From Candidatus Methanoperedens sp. BLZ2 (GTDB lineage Archaea; Halobacteriota; Methanosarcinia; Methanosarcinales; Methanoperedenaceae), in NCBI RefSeq assembly GCF_002487355.1, contig NZ_NTMG01000040.1:40985-104984 (forward strand): a stretch of 64,000 nucleotides of DNA, read 5' to 3'. The position numbers were made by a program, and so were the translations under genes. The notes beneath the pieces were generated by a model that saw only the letters and a list, made by a program, of their open reading frames with translations, was not told the origin of the DNA and did no database searches. Numbering within the stretch: position 1 is the stretch's first letter; each line of letters begins with the position of its first letter. Shown here piece by piece: positions 8,701 to 16,026 of this stretch.

Positions 8701-9009
8701 ATGAACAGCGAGAACAAGGCCTTATTTATCTTCGGATTTATCTTTTTTTTCATCGGAGACCTGGCGACAACTTATATTGCCCTGAGTAATGGAATGCCTG
8801 AAAGCGGTCTTGTCAGAGTAATCACAAGATATAATTTCAGCATTATGCTCTTGATAAAAGTGATTTTTTATCCTGCCCTGTATTTTTTCATTGAATACCT
8901 GGAAAAGAGGGATAATTATCTTTGCGGTGCTGTCCTTGGGCTTGTTGCAGGCATGGGGATGACGGTTACGTGGATGAATGCCCTGGCTATTATGGAGTAC
9001 CTGGGATGA
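8701..9009 (+). CDS. Small membrane protein (DUF5658-like)
   Basis: This roughly 100-residue protein has three to four hydrophobic segments, with the motif FIGDLATTYIAL in the first and AGMGMTVTWMNALA in the last. This matches small archaeal DUF5658 membrane proteins of unknown function. I prefer ATG 8701 to the TTG at 8695, which would add only two residues. It lies in an accessory stretch with no operon partner. Confidence 0.6.
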   Translation: MNSENKALFIFGFIFFFIGDLATTYIALSNGMPESGLVRVITRYNFSIMLLIKVIFYPALYFFIEYLEKRDNYLCGAVLGLVAGMGMTVTWMNALAIMEYLG

Positions 9010-9084
9010 AAAATACCGCAGAATGGATACGGCTTTAGTTACCCAGTTTGCGTTACGGGGTTATCTCCAGATGCGGGGATCCAA

Positions 9085-9618
9085 TCAAAAAACTCCATAC
9101 TCATTGGAGAATTGCTTGAGATTTTCCATTACATGTTTTTGTTCGGGGTTATATTTCAGACACTTCTTCCAGGCCTCAATAGCCTCTTTTCGTCTCTTGA
9201 CTTCCCACAGACTGCATCCAAGATTATGATATGTATCGGCTATTTCCATTTTTTCATACTCTGAAAAGTATTTCAAAGCCGTCTCATACATATTAATTGC
9301 TTTTTCATACTCCCCTTTAGCATTATAGACAAATCCAAGAAAATATAATGCCAGGGGATAGTTGGGATCTAATAATAAAACCTGGTTGAGCTTATTCTCT
9401 GCTTCGATAAACTTTCCCTCAACACAATAAATATTAGCATGCAGAGCCATTATTTCTACATCATTAGGGCTTAATTGTAAAAGTTTCTCAAACACATTTT
9501 TGGCAGCATCGTATCGATGTTCAAGAACATATTTTGAAGCTAACAGCATTCCCGTTGTCCTCGTATTTTCAATATCCTCAAATGTGTTTCTTTTCGTTTC
9601 AGGGATGTCACGAGGCAT
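9085..9618 (-). CDS. TPR-repeat protein
   Basis: This 177-residue protein has about four tetratricopeptide repeats, recognisable from AKNVFEKLLQLSPNDVEIM, AENKLNQVLLLDPNYPLAL, AINMYETALKYF and AIEAWKKCLKYNPEQK. TPRs form helical scaffolds for protein binding. There is no enzyme domain or membrane segment, so the role is adaptor-like and the partner unknown. It is transcribed alone. Confidence 0.68.
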   Translation of the reverse strand: MPRDIPETKRNTFEDIENTRTTGMLLASKYVLEHRYDAAKNVFEKLLQLSPNDVEIMALHANIYCVEGKFIEAENKLNQVLLLDPNYPLALYFLGFVYNAKGEYEKAINMYETALKYFSEYEKMEIADTYHNLGCSLWEVKRRKEAIEAWKKCLKYNPEQKHVMENLKQFSNEYGVF

Positions 9619-9743
9619 ATCTCCATGAATAATGCTAATTGATATAATTCTTCTCTTGTCAACTCACTTTCGCTCCGCTCTTTCCAATCGCTTTTATCCT
9701 TCCGGATCCAACTTTATTATTCCAGATAAAGGAAGTGAAAAAT

Positions 9744-9968
9744 ATGAATAATCCCGTTGATCCACGCAAAATCCCGCTTTTTCTAGAACGATTAGCAAAG
9801 GCAGGATATCTTTTGGATGTTGAATGTTCAAAAAGAGAGATCAGAATAACATACAACAGGAATCCTTCTAAATATACGACTATCCCGTTTGGCCAGACCA
9901 GATTAACTGATTTTCAAAGGGGTGATTTATATTGGCAGAACAGTTCCAAGCTTTCGCATGCTGCTTGA
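9744..9968 (+). CDS. Small hypothetical protein
   Basis: I do not recognise this 74-residue protein. It has a helical N-terminus (PRKIPLFLERLAKAGYLLDV) and a strand-rich middle, and its 3' end overlaps the next gene by 47 bases in another frame. I chose ATG 9744 because GGAAGTG sits about nine bases upstream; GTG 9735 is the alternative. The overlap suggests translational coupling with the downstream conserved archaeal gene. Confidence 0.5.
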   Translation: MNNPVDPRKIPLFLERLAKAGYLLDVECSKREIRITYNRNPSKYTTIPFGQTRLTDFQRGDLYWQNSSKLSHAA

Positions 9969-10236
9969 AGGGATAGTAGAAGAACTATCACCATTCAGAA
10001 GGGCATTAAGGGGAGAGGACAGGAATGTTTTTGACAGCCTCATGAATAAAGCAAGAGGGCATGCTTCGTCATGCACGGTTGTGCCTCTTCTTGACCCGAT
10101 GGAGGCTATCTTCTTGTCGATACTGGTGGAGCAGCAGAAAGAGATCAGTTCGCTCCGTGAAGCGCTATCTAACGATGGGAGGACAAGTATTTCGAATACT
10201 TCAAAGGAGCAATTCCTAGAGGGGGGTCCGGTTTGA
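9922..10236 (+). CDS. Conserved archaeal hypothetical protein
   Basis: The sequence VPSFRMLLEGIVEELSPF, then FRRALRGEDRNVFDSLMNKA and LDPMEAIFLSILVEQQKEI, matches a helical family common in euryarchaeal accessory regions whose function I do not know. It seems all-helical and soluble, ending in a coiled-coil-like segment. GTG 9922 is the probable start because the VPSFRM motif falls near the N-terminus in this family. It overlaps the preceding small gene by 47 bases, so the two probably form an operon. Confidence 0.6.
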   Translation: MIYIGRTVPSFRMLLEGIVEELSPFRRALRGEDRNVFDSLMNKARGHASSCTVVPLLDPMEAIFLSILVEQQKEISSLREALSNDGRTSISNTSKEQFLEGGPV

Positions 10237-10268
10237 TCTGACCGGGTTTCCGACTGGATGTCACTGCG

Positions 10269-10445
10269 TTACATTATTTTTAAGCATTCGTCATCCGAAG
10301 CATCAACTTTTTTCTCATATAGTCTATAATGACGACATTCTTTACAACGATAATAATAAAATGCTGTAGTATTGTTGCGTTTTCTGGAATTTACTTCAAT
10401 ATTTTTGCTGCCACAAAACGAACATTTTATACTCGGAGTCATCAT
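10269..10445 (-). CDS. Small zinc-ribbon protein, 58 aa
   Basis: Reading the minus strand from the ATG at 10445 gives 58 codons. The protein has CSFCGSKN near residue 8 and CKECRHY near residue 34, a CxxC pair of pairs typical of a zinc ribbon, followed by an acidic tail. Such ribbons occur alone or at the N-terminus of transposases and transcription factors, so it may be a free-standing adaptor or a transposase relic. The double ATG start is followed directly by the ribbon. Confidence 0.55.
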   Translation of the reverse strand: MMTPSIKCSFCGSKNIEVNSRKRNNTTAFYYYRCKECRHYRLYEKKVDASDDECLKIM

Positions 10446-10629
10446 TGTTTGTATGGACTATCTACTTCTTGATTTTTTCTATTCTGCATGGTTCTCAGGG
10501 AGGAGGCTGGTCCCGGACCAGAGAGGTGAAGGTTTTTGAAATTACAAATTCTCCATATCTAATTCCTTAACCAATGACCGATGTTGATGAGGGAAAAGAG
10601 ATTTAACAACAAGAGCATAATGATTCCTT

Positions 10630-11136
10630 ATGGAACTTAAAGAAATAATCAAACAAATTGCCAATGTCAGTAAGGTTGAGATTAAAAGGGTTGCGCCAAA
10701 GGAATGCGAAGAGATTAAAGGCCTGATATTAAAATCAACACCTGATGACCTGTATGAGAAAATGGTAGTTGGTTACCTTACATCGATATGTGCTGAATGC
10801 ATGTACCCTGATACATTTCACCTCCAGCGAAATGACCTGGATTATATCGGTTTTGAACTTGAAAAGGGTACTATAGAAACAGAAACAGCGGGAAAAATGC
10901 TTGGCACTTGCATGAAAGGTGGAAAGATCAAGGTTAATAAAGCGGGAGATGAAACCGGAAGCTCCATGAACGGGGGGGAAATAATCGCAGATGAGATAAT
11001 GGGTATTGGTAATACATTAAAAGGGAAAATAATTGCCGGTAAAGTAGGCAAACTCTCAAAGAACCAGGGAGCTGAGATAATAATAAACGGAGTCAAATAT
11101 AAACGGAGTCTGCTTGACAGATTATTGGGAAAATAG
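10630..11136 (+). CDS. GXGXG-like beta-helix protein
   Basis: The 168-residue protein starts with a helical domain that has two cysteines (CAECMYP). From residue 80 it becomes a run of short Gly-containing turns (MKGGKIKVNKAGDETGSSMN, NGGEIIADEIMGIGNTLKGK) that look like a right-handed beta-helix related to GXGXG domains of FmdC and glutamate synthase. The function is unknown; a scaffold or binding role is likely. It is flanked by gene-poor DNA. Confidence 0.5.
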   Translation: MELKEIIKQIANVSKVEIKRVAPKECEEIKGLILKSTPDDLYEKMVVGYLTSICAECMYPDTFHLQRNDLDYIGFELEKGTIETETAGKMLGTCMKGGKIKVNKAGDETGSSMNGGEIIADEIMGIGNTLKGKIIAGKVGKLSKNQGAEIIINGVKYKRSLLDRLLGK

Positions 11137-11370
11137 CAGAAAGCTATACCAACAGTACAATTTTATATTTGTTGGGGAACCTTGTATTATCTCTCTATGT
11201 CCTCTATTCCCATTTCTTTAATGAATGTACTCTTCATTTCAATCCTTCATTATAATAATTATAACCGTCATATTATTTACATGCATAAATATATATGTCC
11301 GAATAGTATAGTATAATATGGATTGGTTGCAAATGGGAGTGACTTTACCTCCCTTTGAAAAGATAAAAAA

Positions 11371-11502
11371 ATGACATCATTAAAAATAGACAAATGGGCT
11401 TATAATTGTACAAATTATCGAAGAAAAATTGGCTGTGTTTTGAAGAAGAGATATTGTTGCCCTGAAAAATGTATAAAATATACCCCTTTTAAACCTAAGT
11501 AA
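11371..11502 (+). CDS. Small Cys-rich protein, 43 aa
   Basis: An ATG at 11371 opens 43 codons for a basic, cysteine-rich peptide (Cys at about 13, 22, 29, 30 and 34). It could bind zinc. The gene is below usual length limits, so the call rests on Cys spacing and on similar tiny Cys-rich genes elsewhere in the window. No clear ribosome-binding site is present. Confidence 0.35.
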   Translation: MTSLKIDKWAYNCTNYRRKIGCVLKKRYCCPEKCIKYTPFKPK

Positions 11503-11675
11503 GCTGTATCTCTATTTTTATTCCTGAGAGCTTTTGATCAAAATGTCGTATAATTTAGGGTTAGATGCAGTGTCCTTGGAAAATCTCGGCGGATATAGCA
11601 ATTGTAATATTTGCATTTTTAAAAATCTCCCCATCTTCATAGGGCTAGAGTACGTTAGCTATATGGACTGATCTC

Positions 11676-11921
11676 TTGAAAGCTCATGAGCTCAACACGG
11701 TCTCAGATAACGCAAAGATGTTTTGTGATCAAGTCGATTCTCTCGCTGGAAGTGGCCGGTTACCTTCCTGGCTTGTGGGTGCTATCAAGATCACGATTAA
11801 GCCAATCATCTTGAAGGGTATGGTAGAAAAAGAGATTAACTTTGAGGCTATCAGAGGAGCCTGGAAGATCCCGGCAAATATGCGATATATCCCACAATAC
11901 GAAAGATATCTGAAATGTTAA
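11676..11921 (+). CDS. Hypothetical protein or gene remnant, 81 aa
   Basis: I do not recognise this ORF. It starts with TTG and encodes a mixed-charge protein ending in RGAWKIPANMRYIPQYERYL. The weak start and the lack of a ribosome-binding site suggest it may be the tail of a larger decayed gene. It lies 12 bases upstream of the next gene on the same strand. Confidence 0.3.
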   Translation: MKAHELNTVSDNAKMFCDQVDSLAGSGRLPSWLVGAIKITIKPIILKGMVEKEINFEAIRGAWKIPANMRYIPQYERYLKC

Positions 11922-11933
11922 GAGGAAGATAAA

Positions 11934-12683
11934 ATGGAAACGAATGAAATTATTAGCAAAATTTGGGAATTTATAGCGAAAGTTAAGATAAAACACGTTT
12001 CATTAATCATCAGTCTCCTCGCAGCTGTGTTTGTATATCAATCCAATGACATTGCATCTCAGGCCTATAATAATTCTGCTGTTGCCAATAGCATAGCATC
12101 TCAGGCCAATAATAATTCTGTTGTTGCGTTGGCACATGAAATGAATACTCAAGAGTCTACTATCCGTGTTGGAATGTCAAGCTCCACGGTGTTAAATGAC
12201 GGTATAAATAACAGTATATTCATGTTTAGGATACCACTTATTAACGGGTATTACGCAAGATATCCGGCGTCAGTTATGGGTGATAAGATAGATCTTATTT
12301 TCAATGGTGATAGTGTTGATTTAAGAAATACTTTAGTATCATTTCCACAATCACCAGCGAATTTCTTAGTTTTCAATGACCAGCCACGATACATTGATTT
12401 TGTCTTTGGGAACATTTCAATAAATGGTAATATTTTTAGAGAATATAGCTCCGATATATTTCTTAATTTCAAAAAAGAGAATTTAAAGGTTAAAGACAAC
12501 ACTATTTCGATGGGCTTTCCATATTTAGATTTTTCTTCTGACAATTTCCCCGAAGATTTCAAGTATATTAAAATTGATTTTCAGTTTAACTACGATGGAA
12601 CAAATGTTACAGACACCAAGCGTACTGTGAATTATAATGATTATAAAGTGACGGTTTATCAAGTGAATCTTACAACAACCTGA
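11934..12683 (+). CDS. Membrane-anchored hypothetical protein (paralogue A)
   Basis: This 249-residue protein has one hydrophobic segment near residues 24-42, then an Asn/Ser-rich stretch with two short repeats (ASQAYNNSAVANS and ASQANNNSVVAL), and a beta-rich extracellular domain of about 170 residues. The domain contains FRIPLINGYYARYP, which is almost the same in the convergent gene at 12808-13515, so the two are diverged paralogues. AGAGGA about ten bases before ATG 11934 supports the start. The function is unknown. Confidence 0.55.
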   Translation: METNEIISKIWEFIAKVKIKHVSLIISLLAAVFVYQSNDIASQAYNNSAVANSIASQANNNSVVALAHEMNTQESTIRVGMSSSTVLNDGINNSIFMFRIPLINGYYARYPASVMGDKIDLIFNGDSVDLRNTLVSFPQSPANFLVFNDQPRYIDFVFGNISINGNIFREYSSDIFLNFKKENLKVKDNTISMGFPYLDFSSDNFPEDFKYIKIDFQFNYDGTNVTDTKRTVNYNDYKVTVYQVNLTTT

Positions 12684-12807
12684 GGGAAAACTGGAAAAAA
12701 AGAAAATGACGGTGGATATTGACTTTGAGGGGCGCACTCCATCTATCTATGAGTCTGCGACACCCTCCCGTCGGGGTTGATATGGGGGTTTGTTTTAAAA
12801 CTTAACT

Positions 12808-13515
12808 TTAATTAATCTTATTTATTTCACGTTTTTCGATTTTAACTAAGCTAACAGAGTTTATTTTTCCATCTGATACGGTAAATTCAATATTTGGATT
12901 AATCGTCCATGTAACCATCTTACTGAAATCTGTATAATGAATTTCAAGTATCATAAAATTTTTACCATCGTTAAGATTGTCGTTTGAGGGAACTAATTTT
13001 ATTGTATAGAGTGATTCATCCTCGGTTAGATTATAATAAGGATATTTGGTGAAGACGATTTCAATATAAGTAGGCTTATCCCTATCAACAAACCAAAAAC
13101 TCTTAGGATTATGAGTGGTTTTTGTCTCTATAATCGGTACCTCTTTCAGATCCATTTTTTTCCCATTTAATACACCCTGGATTGAATCAATTAGTGTAGG
13201 ATATCTAGCGTAATACCCATTAACTAGAGGAATCCTAATAGACGATTTATTCAGATATGTATCGTTTATGTAAGAATTCGAATATTGTGGAGATCCAATT
13301 TGCAAATTCGCCTCTTCAATAATATTTTGATGAGATAAAGCCTCATTGGAAATAATTAATGAGAAAATCGAAAATATTGCAGTAAAGATAAATACAATTA
13401 CGCCAAGATTGAACTCATTTTTAGTTATTATATAATTTTTTTCACCTAGTTCACCATTCCCAGAGATATCTGCGCCCCTACTAATACAACCGGATTTTCT
13501 ATTTGACTTAGTCAT
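12808..13515 (-). CDS. Membrane-anchored hypothetical protein (paralogue B)
   Basis: This 235-residue protein has a single membrane segment at about residues 34-55 (FNLGVIVFIFTAIFSIFSLI) and an outer domain containing SIRIPLVNGYYARYP, DRDKPTYIEIVF and similar pieces that align with the convergent gene at 11934-12683. The pair probably arose by inverted duplication. Both may form a surface complex; no known domain is recognised. Confidence 0.55.
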   Translation of the reverse strand: MTKSNRKSGCISRGADISGNGELGEKNYIITKNEFNLGVIVFIFTAIFSIFSLIISNEALSHQNIIEEANLQIGSPQYSNSYINDTYLNKSSIRIPLVNGYYARYPTLIDSIQGVLNGKKMDLKEVPIIETKTTHNPKSFWFVDRDKPTYIEIVFTKYPYYNLTEDESLYTIKLVPSNDNLNDGKNFMILEIHYTDFSKMVTWTINPNIEFTVSDGKINSVSLVKIEKREINKIN

Positions 13516-14035
13516 TTTATATCATTCCTTATCCAAGCCTGGAAGCTCTTCCTGGGATGGCATGAGCAGCCTAATCGAGCTGGCCGTATATCCTAGTATG
13601 ATCTTGGATTAAAAAGCCGTTTTGATTTTGGGTATTTTTGGGGAACGCACCCAAAAGGCAAAATAAGAAATCTTTAATTTCTTGTTGTTGCGACAACCTC
13701 ATTGTTTTAACCCGTGGTGGAAGCTCGCTTATGTGGTTTTATATTGTTTTCTGGCAAAAGCCCGTTAAAAAGTGCATATAAGGCATTATAAGATGCAGTT
13801 TACCTTCTCTATTATTTTGCAATGAAGGTGATCTGAGGATGCCAGGTTTTCAAATGATTTTGTTATGATTATGAAAATCAATTACATATTTAAAAATACA
13901 TGAATAGATATTATTTTATATTTATAATGTCTGATTTTTATAAACGCCATTAAACAGAATTAAAAATCCGTTGGAATATGAAAGATTTAAACGCCATGAA
14001 ACCTAATCAGAAGTTAGCCATAAGGAAGGACAGCC
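13516..14035. other. Intergenic stretch with repeat copy
   Basis: No gene is evident in these 520 bases. They hold the left copy of a 56-bp diverged direct repeat (13742-13798; the other copy is 31311-31365). AT-rich DNA around 13880-13970 probably contains the promoter of the next gene. AAGGAAGGAC at about 14020 is its ribosome-binding region. Confidence 0.4.
13742..13798 (+). repeat. Direct repeat left of the defence island
   Basis: This stretch begins TATTGTTTTC and ends AGATGCAG, and matches 31311-31365 in the same orientation at about three quarters identity with small gaps. The two copies bracket the whole 14.0-31.2 kb gene cluster. Confidence 0.45.
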
Positions 14036-14680
14036 ATGCATATCACTCATAGTTATATTGGAACAATTAAAGCACCCTATCGATGCTTGTTTTTCTTACT
14101 TATTGAAGATTACATTGAAGCTCAAACCCAATTTACACATGAATTAGATTTACACCTTGAACGCTTCGCTCGCAAACTTGGCGATAGCTCAGCATTGGTT
14201 CGTCCATTTACCGGAGATATAGAAACAGTATGGCAACACGTTTTGGAAAAGTCTTGGTCTGCTGAAGAACTGAACGAAATACAAAATACTCCTGCCTTGC
14301 TAATGATTGATCAGGATTTCAAAGATTTTGATCCTCGTAAACATCCATGGCTGGTTATTAATTTTGGACGTAGAGTGACGGGAGAACATGGAGGACTTCT
14401 GCTGTTTGAACATATTCTTGATAATTTAGCAGAGATTGTGCTAAATGCAAATGAAGATTTTTTCACTGCCGCCTATAATTTAAAACATGAAATTAAAGCG
14501 ACAGAATTTGCAAAAACCTTTGAAGCGAAGCCTGGTATACTTGGATTCAGTATCAATCTATTTTATGCTAGTAGTCTGCTCCAGAAAATTTATAAACGAA
14601 GTCTTGGGATGATGAGCGCTCCAAAGGCCAGCCCTAGCTTCAAAGCTCCTTATCCACCCAACCCCCCAAGGCTGGAATAG
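14036..14680 (+). CDS. Hypothetical protein, 214 aa
   Basis: I do not recognise this protein. It is soluble and mostly helical, with a central NTPALLMIDQDFKDFDPRKHP segment, a Gly-rich turn (GRRVTGEHGGLLLF) and a Pro-rich C-terminal tail. AAGGAAGGAC lies about eight bases before ATG 14036. It is the first gene inside the direct-repeat-bracketed island, so a conflict-related role is possible but not shown. Confidence 0.5.
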   Translation: MHITHSYIGTIKAPYRCLFFLLIEDYIEAQTQFTHELDLHLERFARKLGDSSALVRPFTGDIETVWQHVLEKSWSAEELNEIQNTPALLMIDQDFKDFDPRKHPWLVINFGRRVTGEHGGLLLFEHILDNLAEIVLNANEDFFTAAYNLKHEIKATEFAKTFEAKPGILGFSINLFYASSLLQKIYKRSLGMMSAPKASPSFKAPYPPNPPRLE

Positions 14681-14742
14681 CATTAAGAACATAAATATCG
14701 ATGAATAAATGACTAAATCGTAGGAAAAATGCCCAGCACAGT

Positions 14743-14780
14743 AAGGAGAGAGGGGACCATAGAATAAATACTACAATTTT
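14743..14780 (+). repeat. Direct repeat flanking membrane gene, left copy
   Basis: A run from AAGGAGAGAGGGGACCAT to AATAAATACTACAATTTT closely matches 15735-15776 in the same orientation. The copies flank the 260-residue membrane gene. Confidence 0.5.
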
Positions 14781-14946
14781 ACTCCTGAAAGAACCGCTGA
14801 TATCATCCAAGAGCCTTAAGTCCGAGATTTTGGGTAAATTGGGAAATTGTAGTTACGTTTATACTATTTTTATTAGTTTATTTATTCAAAAGAATGATGT
14901 TTTTATGTTTTTAAAAATCTTCAAGATATATAAAATCTATTTCAAT

Positions 14947-15726
14947 ATGGAAAATGATTTACTTATGAAAAATTTAGATAAAAAAATTTCAATATCCAAT
15001 GTTATTTTTAATGTTGTTTTTGTTATTGTTTCAATTATAATATTTTATGTTTTGTTTAAAGTTTCAGGAATAAATTTCTCAACTTATCCAGATATTTTTC
15101 TGAACTTTGCAATAAAAATGAATAATTACAGTAATCTAATTCTTTCAATTTTAACTTTTTTCCTTGTAATTATCACAGCCTACTATGCAAAGGTAACTCA
15201 TAAATTACTCAAGCTAACGGATGATAACCGAAGATTCGAGATAAAACCAAATCTACTGATTAATGTAGGTGAACCAGAGTTTAGTGTAGATAACAAATAT
15301 AGAATTTTATCTAATAAAATAAATATAACAAATTATGGTCGAGGACCTGCTGTTGATATTAAATTTAAAACATCTGTTGCAGATGACAACGAAACAAATG
15401 CAGTTTGTCAACATAGAGATATTCCTATATTATTGCCTACCGATCCTACTTATGAAGTTATAGTAAACATCCATACTTCACAATATAATTTGCATGATTA
15501 TAAAGAAGATTTTCTAAGATTAGATGTACTTTATGAAGATGTTGAAAGGAATCTTTACAAACTGAAGCATGTTTATAGATTAGTTATTATTCAAGAAAAC
15601 CCGGTTTATTTCGTTATGAAAAGTGAAGAACTATATTTCTGCGCATTCGAAGATCGAACATCTATATTTGAAGGTAATTTTTTGAATAGAAAAGATAAAC
15701 TAATTTTTAGTAGGCAAGGTTGGTGA
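14947..15726 (+). CDS. Two-TM membrane protein with soluble C-terminal domain
   Basis: From ATG 14947 the 259-residue product has two hydrophobic segments (about 20-40 and 64-82), then YYAKVTHKLLKLTDDNRR and a beta-rich C-terminal domain of about 160 residues with ITNYGRGPAVDIKFK. The pattern of two membrane helices followed by a CARDB-like sandwich is common in uncharacterised accessory proteins. A longer ORF from 14830 would add a low-complexity leader and is less likely. Nearly identical short direct repeats lie on both sides, so the gene may be a mobile cassette. Confidence 0.55.
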   Translation: MENDLLMKNLDKKISISNVIFNVVFVIVSIIIFYVLFKVSGINFSTYPDIFLNFAIKMNNYSNLILSILTFFLVIITAYYAKVTHKLLKLTDDNRRFEIKPNLLINVGEPEFSVDNKYRILSNKINITNYGRGPAVDIKFKTSVADDNETNAVCQHRDIPILLPTDPTYEVIVNIHTSQYNLHDYKEDFLRLDVLYEDVERNLYKLKHVYRLVIIQENPVYFVMKSEELYFCAFEDRTSIFEGNFLNRKDKLIFSRQGW

Positions 15727-16026
15727 TCCGGAGAAAGGAGAAAGGGATCCATACAGAAATAAATACTACAATTTTTATCACAAAAATATAGTATTTCACC
15801 CTTTTTTGAGGGACATATTGACCAAAATAAGCAGATACTAGGCTTTAAAAACTATAAAAACTTTTAAATTGTAGTATAGTAAAACTCATCATTCAAAGAG
15901 GTCTAATTTTCGCTATTCATTGACTGTATTCCTAAAAAATGATTAGTCCTAATGTACTTGTTTCGAGGATGCGTCTAAATATATCGATAAGAAGGTAATG
16001 GAAGAATCATATTGATATACAGTATC
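15727..16026. other. Intergenic stretch
   Basis: These 300 bases hold the right copy of the short direct repeat (15735-15776). The rest is AT-rich with no ORF that looks coding. It separates convergent genes, so a shared termination region is likely, though I see no clear terminator. Confidence 0.35.
15735..15776 (+). repeat. Direct repeat flanking membrane gene, right copy
   Basis: A run from AAGGAGAAAGGGATCCAT to AAATAAATACTACAATTT closely matches 14743-14780 with small insertions. Confidence 0.5.

Noticed and set aside
10479..10493. CTGGTCCCGGACCAG palindrome as an operator
   Set aside because: It is a single short palindrome far from a clear start, with no second site.
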